Shown: positions 8,507 through 16,949 of the stretch, one piece after another
How positions within the stretch are numbered: the first letter of the stretch is position 1
Layout: each line of letters starts with the position of its first letter
Origin: an uncultured Aquimarina sp.
Lineage (GTDB): Bacteria; Bacteroidota; Bacteroidia; Flavobacteriales; Flavobacteriaceae
Direction of reading: 5' to 3'
DNA: 64,000 nt
Assembly (NCBI GenBank): GCA_947500505.1
Contig: CANMSL010000003.1
Span: 248,001 to 312,000, forward strand
The notes under the pieces: model-generated
Seen by the model: the letters and a program-made list of their open reading frames with translations, nothing else
The model's database searches: none
Told to the model about the DNA's origin: nothing
Position numbers and translations under genes: made by a program

Positions 8507-9804
8507 ATTACTTCTCCATACAGGTCAAAATCTTCGGCTTCATAGATTTTTACTGTAGCAAATTCGCCCGTTTTAAGATAAAACTTAGACGCGTCAATTA
8601 AGACCTCATTATCCACATCTGGGGAATCAAACTCTGTTCTGCCTACAAAGTAAGGGCCTTCTTTACGGTCAATCACTACTTTAAACTCTTGTCCAATCTT
8701 TTGTTGGTTCAATTCCCACGAAATTTGTGATTGTATCTCCATAATTTCGTTTGCACGATCCATTTTCACCTCGTCAGGAACATCATCATCTAGATTGAAA
8801 GCATGGGTATTTTCTTCATGTGAATATGTAAAACACCCCAGACGTTCGAAACGCATTTCTCTAACCCAGTCTCTCAATGTTTCAAAATCTTCTTGTGTCT
8901 CGCCCGGATATCCAACAATCAATGTAGTGCGTATTGCCATTTCCGGTACAGCCTCCCTAAATTCTTTTAACAGTTTAGTAGTTTTAGCTTTTGTTGTACC
9001 ACGACGCATTGACTTTAAAATCGGATCAGCGATATGCTGTAGTGGGATATCTATATAATTACAAATTTTTGACTCCTGTCTCATAACCTCTAATACCTCC
9101 ATCGGAAATCCAGTAGGAAATGCATAATGTAATCGTATCCACTCAATTCCGTCAACTTTTACTAATTCACGAAGTAAATCTGCTAATTTTCTTTCTTTAT
9201 AAAGATCAAGTCCGTAATACGTTAAATCCTGAGCTATTAAAACCAACTCTTTTACTCCATTAGCAGCTAACTTTTCTGCTTCAGTAACCAACTCTTCAAT
9301 TGGAGTAGATTTATGCTTACCACGCATTATCGGTATTGCACAAAAAGAACACGGGCGATCACAACCTTCAGCAATTTTTAGATATGCATAATTCTTAGGA
9401 GTGGTAGTTAATCGTTCTCCTATAAGTTCATGTTTATAATCAGCACCTAAAGCTTTTAATAAACCTGGCAGTTCCGTAGTTCCAAAGTACTGATCTACAT
9501 CTGGAATCTCCTTTTGTAAATCGGGTTTATATCTTTCAGATAAACATCCTGTAACAAAAACTTTATCCACAAGACCCTGGTCCTTTTTCTGTACGTATTC
9601 TAATATGGTGTTTACAGACTCTTCTTTAGCATTTGCAATAAAACCACAGGTATTAATGACCACGACATTTCCTTCTTCTTCATGTACCACCTCTTTATTA
9701 TTGGCCTTCAATTGTCCCATAAGAACCTCACTATCATATACGTTCTTACTGCATCCCAATGTAATCACATTGATCTTATTCTTCTTTAAAGTCTTTGTTC
9801 TCAT
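8503..9804 (-). CDS. rimO: Ribosomal protein S12 methylthiotransferase RimO
   Basis: RimO adds a methylthio group to an aspartate of ribosomal protein S12 using radical SAM chemistry and two iron-sulfur clusters. The 433-residue protein has the UPF0004 cysteines (C18 in LGCSKN, C53 in NTCGF, C87 in TGCLSE), the radical SAM triad C148-C152-C155 in CDRPCSFC, and a C-terminal TRAM domain. The length and ITLGCSKNVYDSE start fit RimO better than MiaB. A -7 element at 9825-9832 lies about 20 nt before the start. It is convergent with the DUF1579 gene. Confidence 0.95.
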   Translation of the reverse strand: MRTKTLKKNKINVITLGCSKNVYDSEVLMGQLKANNKEVVHEEEGNVVVINTCGFIANAKEESVNTILEYVQKKDQGLVDKVFVTGCLSERYKPDLQKEIPDVDQYFGTTELPGLLKALGADYKHELIGERLTTTPKNYAYLKIAEGCDRPCSFCAIPIMRGKHKSTPIEELVTEAEKLAANGVKELVLIAQDLTYYGLDLYKERKLADLLRELVKVDGIEWIRLHYAFPTGFPMEVLEVMRQESKICNYIDIPLQHIADPILKSMRRGTTKAKTTKLLKEFREAVPEMAIRTTLIVGYPGETQEDFETLRDWVREMRFERLGCFTYSHEENTHAFNLDDDVPDEVKMDRANEIMEIQSQISWELNQQKIGQEFKVVIDRKEGPYFVGRTEFDSPDVDNEVLIDASKFYLKTGEFATVKIYEAEDFDLYGEVI

Positions 9805-9824
9805 ATCTTCTGAATAAAGGTTTG

Positions 9825-9832
9825 CAAAGATA
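9825..9832 (-). promoter_or_regulatory. -7 element of rimO
   Basis: Read on the minus strand this is TATCTTTG, an exact TAnnTTTG match, 20 nt before the rimO ATG. No TTG at the ideal distance was found. Confidence 0.55.
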
Positions 9833-9944
9833 CAATGAATAACTAAAGTTTAGCATATAATTACCAATAACTCTAGGCTATAAAAAACTAGTAATTTAAA
9901 CCTTTTGTATATTGCATTGTCATAATCTATGAAAACCCCAACAT

Positions 9945-11042
9945 ATGAAAATTAAAATGACTCCTCTTTTATTCCTACTTCTTGGTTTTACTTTCTCCTG
10001 TTCTAATGACTCAGATGAACTTGTTATTGAAGAACCGAATCCGGATCAAAATAGCCTGTATTTTCCACCTTTAGATTCTGAGGAATGGGAAACCATAACA
10101 ATTAATGATCTAGAATGGAATGCTGAAGCAGAAGAACCTCTTTACAGTTTTCTTGAAGAAAAAAACACCAAAGCCTTTATAATCCTCAAAAACGGAAAAA
10201 TCGTCATTGAAAAATATTTTAACGGAGGCTCAGCTTCAGACAATAATCCTTGGTACTCAGCTGGAAAGACCTTGACTGCGTTTACGGTGGGGTTAGCTCA
10301 ACAGGAAGGTTTTTTGAATATCAACGAATCTTCTGCGATATATTTAGGGAATCAATGGGCTAATATCACAGATGATCAGGAAGGTGCTATTACCGTAAAG
10401 AACCATTTAACTATGACAACTGGATTGGATTATAATGTTACCAATCAAAACTGTACTGATTCTGATTGTCTTACCTATCTTAACGAAGCTGGTAATTTTT
10501 GGTATTACCATAATGCTGCTTATACATTGCTTACCGATATTGTAGCAGGAGCTGTTAATATGGATTACAGTACTTATTTTGATACCAAACTAAAGAATAA
10601 AATAAGAATGAATGGTACTTGGGTTAGCCTTGGATATGCCAACATTTATTATAGCACTGCCAGAAGTATGGCACGTTTTGGACTCTTAAATCTTAATAAC
10701 GGAACCTGGAATACCACTGAAATCCTTAGCGATGAAAACTATTTTACAGAAATGACCAGTACTTCTCAGAATCTTAATCAATCCTATGGATATTTATGGT
10801 GGTTAAATGGTAAATCAAGTTTTAGGGCACCAGCTTTTGAAAATGAATTTCCCGGAGAATTAATACCAGATGCTCCAGACGATCTTATCGCCGGTTTGGG
10901 AAAAAACGATCAAAAACTATACGTAGTACCTAGTCAAAATTTAGTAATTGTAAGAATGGGTGATGATACGGGTCAGGCTTTATTGGGTCCTTCGAGTTTT
11001 GATAATGATCTATGGATCAAAATTAACGCCTTACTTAACTAG
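9945..11042 (+). CDS. Lipoprotein serine hydrolase, beta-lactamase/penicillin-binding (class C-like) family
   Basis: A 365-residue lipoprotein (lipobox near Cys19 in LGFTFSCSN) of the beta-lactamase-related S12 family. The catalytic S-x-x-K is S105-AG-K108, and the Y-x-N motif is YHN at 188-190. Residues between the signal and 45 form an acidic linker. Members hydrolyse D-amino acid peptides, esters or cyclic oligomers, so the substrate cannot be named. The domain is complete. The gene is convergent with the TonB receptor, with only 11 nt between stops. Confidence 0.85.
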   Translation: MKIKMTPLLFLLLGFTFSCSNDSDELVIEEPNPDQNSLYFPPLDSEEWETITINDLEWNAEAEEPLYSFLEEKNTKAFIILKNGKIVIEKYFNGGSASDNNPWYSAGKTLTAFTVGLAQQEGFLNINESSAIYLGNQWANITDDQEGAITVKNHLTMTTGLDYNVTNQNCTDSDCLTYLNEAGNFWYYHNAAYTLLTDIVAGAVNMDYSTYFDTKLKNKIRMNGTWVSLGYANIYYSTARSMARFGLLNLNNGTWNTTEILSDENYFTEMTSTSQNLNQSYGYLWWLNGKSSFRAPAFENEFPGELIPDAPDDLIAGLGKNDQKLYVVPSQNLVIVRMGDDTGQALLGPSSFDNDLWIKINALLN

Positions 11043-11053
11043 AGAAAAAATTA

Positions 11054-13603
11054 TCAAAATGACACTCTTAACGATGCATTAGGAGTCAACCCAAGAGAAG
11101 AGTTAACTACTTCATCCGTCCGATTTTCTTCATTAATTCTATAATAATTACTAATTATATTATCCCTATCAGAAAAGTTCCAAACAGAGATACCTGCATG
11201 GCATTTAATTTTTTTTGTTAATTTAAAATCATAGGTAGCCGAAATGTCCAATCTCATATATTCACGAAGCCTGCTACTATTGGCGGGATCATAATTTATT
11301 TCTCCTTCTTCAATTTCATTTCCTGATTCTGGTTTTGTTGTTGGGAGTCCAGAATGCCAGTTTAATCCTGCAGATATTTTCAGATCCTTTATCGTATATG
11401 CAACACCCAATGTCAAAGAATGAGTAATATCTATATTATTAGGAAATTTTTTCTCATCAAAAGCTTCAAAGGTATATTCATTATCTGTATATGAATAGCC
11501 TAACCATGAACTTAAGCTTCGAAATCTTTTATTTACCAGAAAATCCACACCCATAACTACATAATCGCCTATTGCAGGTATGAATTCATATTGATTCTGA
11601 AATCCTTGGCTTCTGGCGGTAATTCCTTCTACATTTTTATAATATCCCTCAGAACTTATAAGCCACCCTTTTCTATTGTATTGTATACCTAAAGAAGCTT
11701 GTTGACTTTTGATTACAGGAATATCTTCATCATTGGCTAAAACCCATCTTCGTTTTTCTATACCTAAAAAATCATTCTGAAAATTAATAATCTGGGATGT
11801 ATTCTGATGTTTCAATTCTGCTAATACTTCAAAAATAAAATAGTCTAAAAACTTTTGATTATAACTTAATCTTGGCTCTACTATATGTGTATTAAATTTC
11901 TCATTAAAACTATACCTTACTCCTAGATTGACAGAATTCTGTAATTTCAAACCTTTATAACCAAGTTGTGAAAAAATACTATGGTTTCTTATAACTCTTA
12001 CTCGATTTCTTCGAAAAACAGGGTTATCAAGGTCATTAAGGTTAGAAACCCCTGTTTCTGTAAGTTGATATCCATTAAGCCACCTAATATTTTCTCTAAG
12101 TTGATAATAAGTATTTAATTTTATACCAGTTTCAGAAACAAAATTTTCCTGTAAGAATCTCTGCTGATTCTGAAGATCTGCGTTCTCGGATTGCAACCTG
12201 TAATCTGTTTCGTAGACCTGCAATGAAGTAGTGAAGCGATCACTCCAATTTCTTTGATACCAAATTCCTCCGGCAATACTGTTCTGAATTAAACTACTCT
12301 GTCTGGAGGCACTTTCTGCCCCTAATGTAGCATTTTCAGTAAACACCAATTCATTACCTATCCCTAAAAAATTAATTCTTAGCCTATCCTTTTCTGATAT
12401 TTTCCAATTCCATCGCAAATTAACGTCATAAAAATCAAAAGCGATATCGGTTTCATTATTACTGCCGATCTCGCTATCCTGAGAAATTCTGTCAAAATAC
12501 TGTCTATATGTCGGTTCCTGAACAAATTCATTTATTGATTTTCTGGCAGAAAGTTGTATTGAAGATTTTTTCCCAACTGGAATATCCGAGAATATATCAG
12601 CATTGATTAGATTAAACCCAACAGCACCTTTAAAATCCTTATTGATTTCTGTATCCGTATGCATTAGGATTGTTCCGGATACTCCATCTGGATGCTCTAC
12701 ATCCGTTCCATTTTTAATAACCGTTGCTTTTCCTGTAATAGATGGATTAAAAATTGAAATAAGTCCAAAAAAGTGCCCTGACTGATACATTTTAATTCCA
12801 TCCCAAAGAATTAAGTTTTGATCGTGAGTACCTCCTCTTATATTAATGTTAGACACGGTTTCATCAGCACTTTGTATTCCTGGTAATGCCTGAATAGTTT
12901 GCAAAACATCAGCTTCAATCAAACCAGGCAGTATTCCAAATTCTCCATAATTAATCTGAAAAGCGCCGTCATCTGTTTTATCGATTCCTCTAGTAAGGTA
13001 ATCTTTGAGAATTATCTCTGTCAAAATCTCGGTTTTTGGTGCTAAATAAATTGTTCCGCAGGTTTCTTCAGTAAAAGAACCAGAAGTTCTGTTCGTGGTT
13101 CGAAAACCGAGGTGACCAATAATTATCATTTCATTTTTCTCTGAAACTTCTAACTGGAAGTATCCTTTTTCATCACTTATGGTCGAAGATTTTTTACTTC
13201 TGATGGTTGCACCTTCTAAAGGGTTTTCTTCATTTAATTCTTTAATTACTCCACAGATTATAAATGATTTATTTTCTTTATTGATAGAAATAAAGGTATC
13301 ATTGACTTTTGTGAATATAAGACCTGTTTCTTTTCGTAGAAACGTTAAAATTTGGTCAAAAGAAAAATCTTCAGGAATTTTTGGTACGTATGCATCTTCT
13401 AAGGTATCATCTGCATATGTAAATTTAAAAGAAAAATTTGTTTCAATTTGGGACAATATGCTGACCAAAGAAAATAATTGCTTTTTTGGGGTTATTTGGG
13501 CATTTGATAGAAAAGTTGCTATGAAAAATAGCAGTATTATCGGAAACCGTTTGATGGTTCCACTATTTATTGTATTGTAATATGATTCGATTAGAAGTGT
13601 CAA
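11054..13603 (-). CDS. TonB-dependent outer-membrane receptor with N-terminal STN signalling domain
   Basis: An 849-residue outer-membrane transporter. In order: a signal peptide ending around SNAQ (residue 36), a secretin/TonB N-terminal (STN) signalling domain at about 45-105, a carboxypeptidase-regulatory-like beta-sandwich at about 113-190, a plug domain (ADVLQTIQALPGIQSADET and NINIRGG) and a 22-strand-type barrel ending in SLRVSF with the typical terminal Phe. STN domains contact a FecR protein in the periplasm, and fecR lies directly upstream. The start overlaps fecR by 41 nt; no better start is visible. The substrate is unknown. Confidence 0.9.
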   Translation of the reverse strand: MTLLIESYYNTINSGTIKRFPIILLFFIATFLSNAQITPKKQLFSLVSILSQIETNFSFKFTYADDTLEDAYVPKIPEDFSFDQILTFLRKETGLIFTKVNDTFISINKENKSFIICGVIKELNEENPLEGATIRSKKSSTISDEKGYFQLEVSEKNEMIIIGHLGFRTTNRTSGSFTEETCGTIYLAPKTEILTEIILKDYLTRGIDKTDDGAFQINYGEFGILPGLIEADVLQTIQALPGIQSADETVSNINIRGGTHDQNLILWDGIKMYQSGHFFGLISIFNPSITGKATVIKNGTDVEHPDGVSGTILMHTDTEINKDFKGAVGFNLINADIFSDIPVGKKSSIQLSARKSINEFVQEPTYRQYFDRISQDSEIGSNNETDIAFDFYDVNLRWNWKISEKDRLRINFLGIGNELVFTENATLGAESASRQSSLIQNSIAGGIWYQRNWSDRFTTSLQVYETDYRLQSENADLQNQQRFLQENFVSETGIKLNTYYQLRENIRWLNGYQLTETGVSNLNDLDNPVFRRNRVRVIRNHSIFSQLGYKGLKLQNSVNLGVRYSFNEKFNTHIVEPRLSYNQKFLDYFIFEVLAELKHQNTSQIINFQNDFLGIEKRRWVLANDEDIPVIKSQQASLGIQYNRKGWLISSEGYYKNVEGITARSQGFQNQYEFIPAIGDYVVMGVDFLVNKRFRSLSSWLGYSYTDNEYTFEAFDEKKFPNNIDITHSLTLGVAYTIKDLKISAGLNWHSGLPTTKPESGNEIEEGEINYDPANSSRLREYMRLDISATYDFKLTKKIKCHAGISVWNFSDRDNIISNYYRINEENRTDEVVNSSLGLTPNASLRVSF

Positions 13604-14480
13604 TAGTATAAGTCAAATCCAGTGGTAAAGTTATAGATTTTAGACCATCTTCCATATCATTATGAACAAAACCTCCAGTAAAAAGTCTTTTTGTATCAAT
13701 ATCCTTCATCACAATGATGACGTTATACTGCCTTTCGAACTCTTTTATAACTTCATAGAATGGAATACTTTTAAAACTACTGATGCTACTTAACCATTGG
13801 GGGCGATTCTGATCAATAGTTTCAAAAGTAATCTTTCCATCTACGATTTTCAAAACACTACCCGCTGGTAGGTTATGGTCGTGCTTTGAATTTTTAACAT
13901 TTACAAGACCTTCAAAACATGTAACTTCAAAATAGTTTTCTCTATTTTTTACATTAAACTGAGTTCCTAAAACGGTAATTTTTCCATCTTTTGTAATTAC
14001 ATCAAAAGATGATCCTTTTGTTACTTTAAAAAATGCTTCACCATCAAGACTCACTTCCCTTTTATCACCCCATTCATCTTTATTAAAAGCAATTTCGGAT
14101 TTTGAATTGATAACCACTTCTGAAGCGTCCGGCAATTCCACGGATAATTTTTGACTTGCCAATGTCTTGAACGTACTATCCTTATTAGTTAAGAAAAAGA
14201 AATAAACGCCTAAAAGAACTACAAAAATTGAAGCAATTTTTAATAGAGGTTTGTACCAGCTTATTTTTTTCGATACGATTGTTTTAGAAGTATTCACTCT
14301 GGCATAAAACGAATCCAGGTCAGCTACTTCGGAAACTTCAGAAGCTTTAAAATATTGAGCAGCTTCAAGAATTTTGGTATGCATCTTATAGTCATCCAAT
14401 TTCTTAAAAGCCTTTAACTCAGCATTTGTTAGTTCGTCTGCTAACCACTTTTTTATAAGGTATTCTTTATTCATTTTCAT
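13563..14480 (-). CDS. FecR-family anti-sigma factor
   Basis: A 305-residue single-pass inner-membrane protein. The cytoplasmic N-terminus (1-75) should bind the sigma factor, a membrane segment spans about 79-97 (LLKIASIFVVLLGVYFFFL), and the periplasmic FecR domain (about 100-200, with VELPDASEVVINSKSEIAF and VLGTQFNV) is followed by a C-terminal STN-like DUF4974 domain (PFYEVIKEFERQYNVII). It relays ligand binding at the receptor to the ECF sigma factor encoded just upstream. The three genes form one operon. Confidence 0.92.
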   Translation of the reverse strand: MKMNKEYLIKKWLADELTNAELKAFKKLDDYKMHTKILEAAQYFKASEVSEVADLDSFYARVNTSKTIVSKKISWYKPLLKIASIFVVLLGVYFFFLTNKDSTFKTLASQKLSVELPDASEVVINSKSEIAFNKDEWGDKREVSLDGEAFFKVTKGSSFDVITKDGKITVLGTQFNVKNRENYFEVTCFEGLVNVKNSKHDHNLPAGSVLKIVDGKITFETIDQNRPQWLSSISSFKSIPFYEVIKEFERQYNVIIVMKDIDTKRLFTGGFVHNDMEDGLKSITLPLDLTYTIDTSNRIILQYNK

Positions 14481-14524
14481 TCTTGGGTCTATATATATAA
14501 CAACTAACTTATAAAAACTCCTTT

Positions 14525-15043
14525 TTATTTAAATCCTTCCAGTTCATTTTTTAGCTTATTATACGCCGTATAGATTCTATTTTCTGCAGCTTTTCTGGTG
14601 ATTCCAAGCATTTCTGCAATTTCAGCATGTTTTTTTCCTTCTACTTTATTTAATAAAAAAGCAGTACGCTGATCCTCTGTTAATTTACTCAAAGCTTTCT
14701 GATATCTCTTTAAGAACTGCTGTTCTTCGAGAATAAATTCTGGAGATTCATTTGTATAATCTTTCGGCTTTATTTCTCTATGTTTAAGAACAACCTTTTT
14801 ATGCTTGATAGCATTAAGCATCATATTTTTTGCCACTTTAAATAAAAATCCTTTCGCTTTATCAGGTGTTACCTCTTTACAATGTGACAGTAATTTGATA
14901 AAAGCGTCCTGCATTTTATCATTAGGTTCTACTGTTTCACCATATTTATAGTACAGAAAATTGTATATATCCTTAGAATATTTGCAATAAATCATCGAAA
15001 ATATCTTTTCCTCACATACATTTTCGTATAACTCTTTTGGCAT
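14525..15043 (-). CDS. ECF RNA polymerase sigma factor (FecI-like)
   Basis: A 172-residue ECF sigma factor with region 2 (SKDIYNFLYYKYGETVEPNDKM and DAFIKLL) and region 4 (LSKLTEDQRTAFLLNKVEGK, then AEIAEMLGITRKAAENRI). It lies 44 nt upstream of fecR and is its expected partner. It is divergent from the acidic repeat lipoprotein gene, whose start is 112 nt away, making that gene and the operon itself likely targets. Confidence 0.92.
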   Translation of the reverse strand: MPKELYENVCEEKIFSMIYCKYSKDIYNFLYYKYGETVEPNDKMQDAFIKLLSHCKEVTPDKAKGFLFKVAKNMMLNAIKHKKVVLKHREIKPKDYTNESPEFILEEQQFLKRYQKALSKLTEDQRTAFLLNKVEGKKHAEIAEMLGITRKAAENRIYTAYNKLKNELEGFK

Positions 15044-15155
15044 ATTTCAGTAATATTTGAAGGTAAATGTAGAAAAAACAAAAAAAAGAAAAGGAGTTTT
15101 TATTAGTTAGTTGTTTTAGTATTTAGAAGACCGATCTATTATAACTCAGAATATC

Positions 15156-16244
15156 ATGAACTTACAAGTCAAAACTTTATCTATTTTATTAATGACATCT
15201 GTGATGGTTCTTAACACCTCGTGTAGAACCGAACTCGACGAAGAGATTGGAGCTCCACAAGATCAAACTCTCTTAGCAAACTCTAAAGTTGCTAATCTTA
15301 TGCTAAAAACGGCAATGAACGATGGCTCAAGAGATAATATATTGGATAGCTCCAGTTGTTTTGGTGTTGCATTGCCTGTAACCGTAAATGTAAATGGAGT
15401 AGAGATTATCATAGATAGTGAAGAAGACTTTCAGCTTATAGAAAACATTTTTAATGAGTTTGAGGATGACCTTGACTCCTTAGAGTTTATTTTTCCAATC
15501 ACTCTAGTTTTTGGTGATTATACTGAACTGATTATCGAAAACGAAGATCAATTAGAACAATTGGTGGAAGACTGTGCAGAAGATGAAGAAGACGAGGACG
15601 AGGACGATGATATAGAGTGTATAGATTTTCAATATCCTTTCACTGTTTCTGTATTTAATGAAAACAGCGAATTGTTTGAAACTATTGCATTTACAAGCGA
15701 TAGAGAATTACATGATTTTATTAGGAATCTTGATGAAGATGATATCGTAAATATTGGTTTTCCTATAACTGTAGTCCTTTCTGATGGAACTGAAATTACA
15801 ATTAATAATTTGGAAGATCTCGAAGACACAATTGAAGAGGCGATTGACGATTGCGATGAGAACGATATCGGTGAAGAACGCTTTACCCAAGTAATTACCA
15901 GCCAATTATTAGAAGTTCAAAAATATAAAGACAACCAAAGCAACGAGACCAATAATTATAGGGATTATATTTTTGATTTTTCTGAAGACGGTACTGTAGT
16001 AATCACACTAGAAAATAATGATGGAGATGATACTACTAATGTAATTACCAATGGAACCTGGTCAGTAAGAACCAGAGCTGATGGGGGATTAAATGCTACT
16101 ATGGATTTTGGTGCTGACGCTCCGTTGAACAAATTGAACAATGAATGGAATGTTAAAAAAATAAAAGAAAAAAGAATAATGCTGGATGACAGGAATGGTG
16201 AAGGAATCAGTAAAGATGAGCTATTCTTTGATAAAGCAAAATAA
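15156..16244 (+). CDS. Acidic lipoprotein with Cys-bracketed tandem repeats
   Basis: A 362-residue, strongly acidic lipoprotein (lipobox LNTSC, Cys23). Residues about 68-225 form two copies of a double unit. Each copy opens with a Cys followed by a Pro-containing strand (CFGVALPV, CIDFQYPF), passes through a second strand unit (FPITLVFGDYTELII, FPITVVLSDGTEITI) and closes with a Cys (LVEDC, IDDC). A Glu/Asp-only stretch (EDEEDEDEDDD) joins the copies. The C-terminal third (YIFDFSEDGTVVITLE, NGTWSV) looks like a lipocalin-type beta domain. Similar proteins are common in Flavobacteriia beside sigma/anti-sigma genes, but no function is known to me. It is divergent from the FecI-like operon. Confidence 0.75.
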   Translation: MNLQVKTLSILLMTSVMVLNTSCRTELDEEIGAPQDQTLLANSKVANLMLKTAMNDGSRDNILDSSSCFGVALPVTVNVNGVEIIIDSEEDFQLIENIFNEFEDDLDSLEFIFPITLVFGDYTELIIENEDQLEQLVEDCAEDEEDEDEDDDIECIDFQYPFTVSVFNENSELFETIAFTSDRELHDFIRNLDEDDIVNIGFPITVVLSDGTEITINNLEDLEDTIEEAIDDCDENDIGEERFTQVITSQLLEVQKYKDNQSNETNNYRDYIFDFSEDGTVVITLENNDGDDTTNVITNGTWSVRTRADGGLNATMDFGADAPLNKLNNEWNVKKIKEKRIMLDDRNGEGISKDELFFDKAK

Positions 16245-16283
16245 TAAGTAAAGAACACTGATATATCATACAAATCACCTAAT

Positions 16284-16487
16284 ATGAAAAATCGATTAAC
16301 AAAGACCTTCACCTCCATTGATCAATCAAACGAAATCAATACCGACATAAATGTAAAAAGCCAAAAAATATCTATAGATGATAAAGATCTTCGATTCAGT
16401 ACTAATCTGATGGCGGGAAAACATCATATAGCCGGAACAGTTTTCGCTACAATGGATAGAACTAACCTTTATGCAATTTATAAGTAA
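16284..16487 (+). CDS. Small hypothetical protein
   Basis: A 67-residue frame starting with ATG 39 nt after the acidic lipoprotein gene on the same strand. It has no signal or membrane segment and is mixed charged/polar. I recognise no family. It may be the second gene of a short operon; coding status is uncertain. Confidence 0.4.
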   Translation: MKNRLTKTFTSIDQSNEINTDINVKSQKISIDDKDLRFSTNLMAGKHHIAGTVFATMDRTNLYAIYK

Positions 16488-16521
16488 GTGCTTATCAGAT
16501 TTAACCTAATTCATTTATCCC

Positions 16522-16638
16522 ATGTTTAGATTTAAAATAGTAGAGAAATATAGAATATTGGTTTATGGAGCCTTTATGATAGCGTATTGTATTTTATTAA
16601 TCGTTTCGTTAACAATGTCAGGTTACGCCTTTAACTAA
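16522..16638 (+). CDS. Small single-pass membrane protein
   Basis: A 38-residue frame beginning MFRFKIVEKYRILVYGAFM, with a basic N-terminus and one strong membrane segment (about residues 13-34). It lies 34 nt after the preceding small gene. The charge pattern and clean ATG-to-TAA frame suggest a real small membrane protein, but there is no family match to support it. Confidence 0.4.
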   Translation: MFRFKIVEKYRILVYGAFMIAYCILLIVSLTMSGYAFN

Positions 16639-16949
16639 AATTAGATAAGGGAAAAGCAAGTTGAGTTTAATGTATAAATTCAACTTAAAAAAAACCTCTG
16701 TTTGGTAATATTATTTTTCATACGTAAGATTAATTTTTTTATTCGGCAGAGGTTTGAAATATCTTTATTTTGGTGAAAAAGGAGTTATTCTTTAGAATAC
16801 TCCTTTTTTTATTAACATTCTAGATAAGCAACTATAGATACGACATTTACCCGGAATTATTTTAGTAAAATAAAAATGCACTCTACTTAAAAACAGATGA
16901 ATTATTACCGTTGATTGGGGTTCCTTTTTTAGGTAGATTTTTTAAGTAT
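16639..16949. other. Intergenic stretch with stem-loops
   Basis: It holds a 12-bp stem AAGTTGAGTTTA / TAAATTCAACTT (16658-16669 with 16675-16686), an 8-bp pair AACCTCTG / CAGAGGTT spanning about 60 nt, and the terminator at 16777. No gene is visible; the minus-strand amidase ends at 16950. Confidence 0.5.
16777..16810 (+). terminator. Rho-independent terminator
   Basis: A long stem with one bulge, AAAAGGAGTTATTCT pairing with AGAATACTCCTTTT, ends in a T run. It would close the transcript of the acidic lipoprotein and the two small genes. Confidence 0.75.

Noticed and set aside
13179..13580. 133-codon plus-strand frame opposite the TonB receptor N-terminus
   Set aside because: Antisense to a well-supported STN/TonB receptor; composition is not protein-like.
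16658..16686. 12-bp stem after the small membrane gene as a terminator
   Set aside because: It is followed by A residues on the plus strand and lacks a T run on either side; the hairpin at 16777 is the better terminator.
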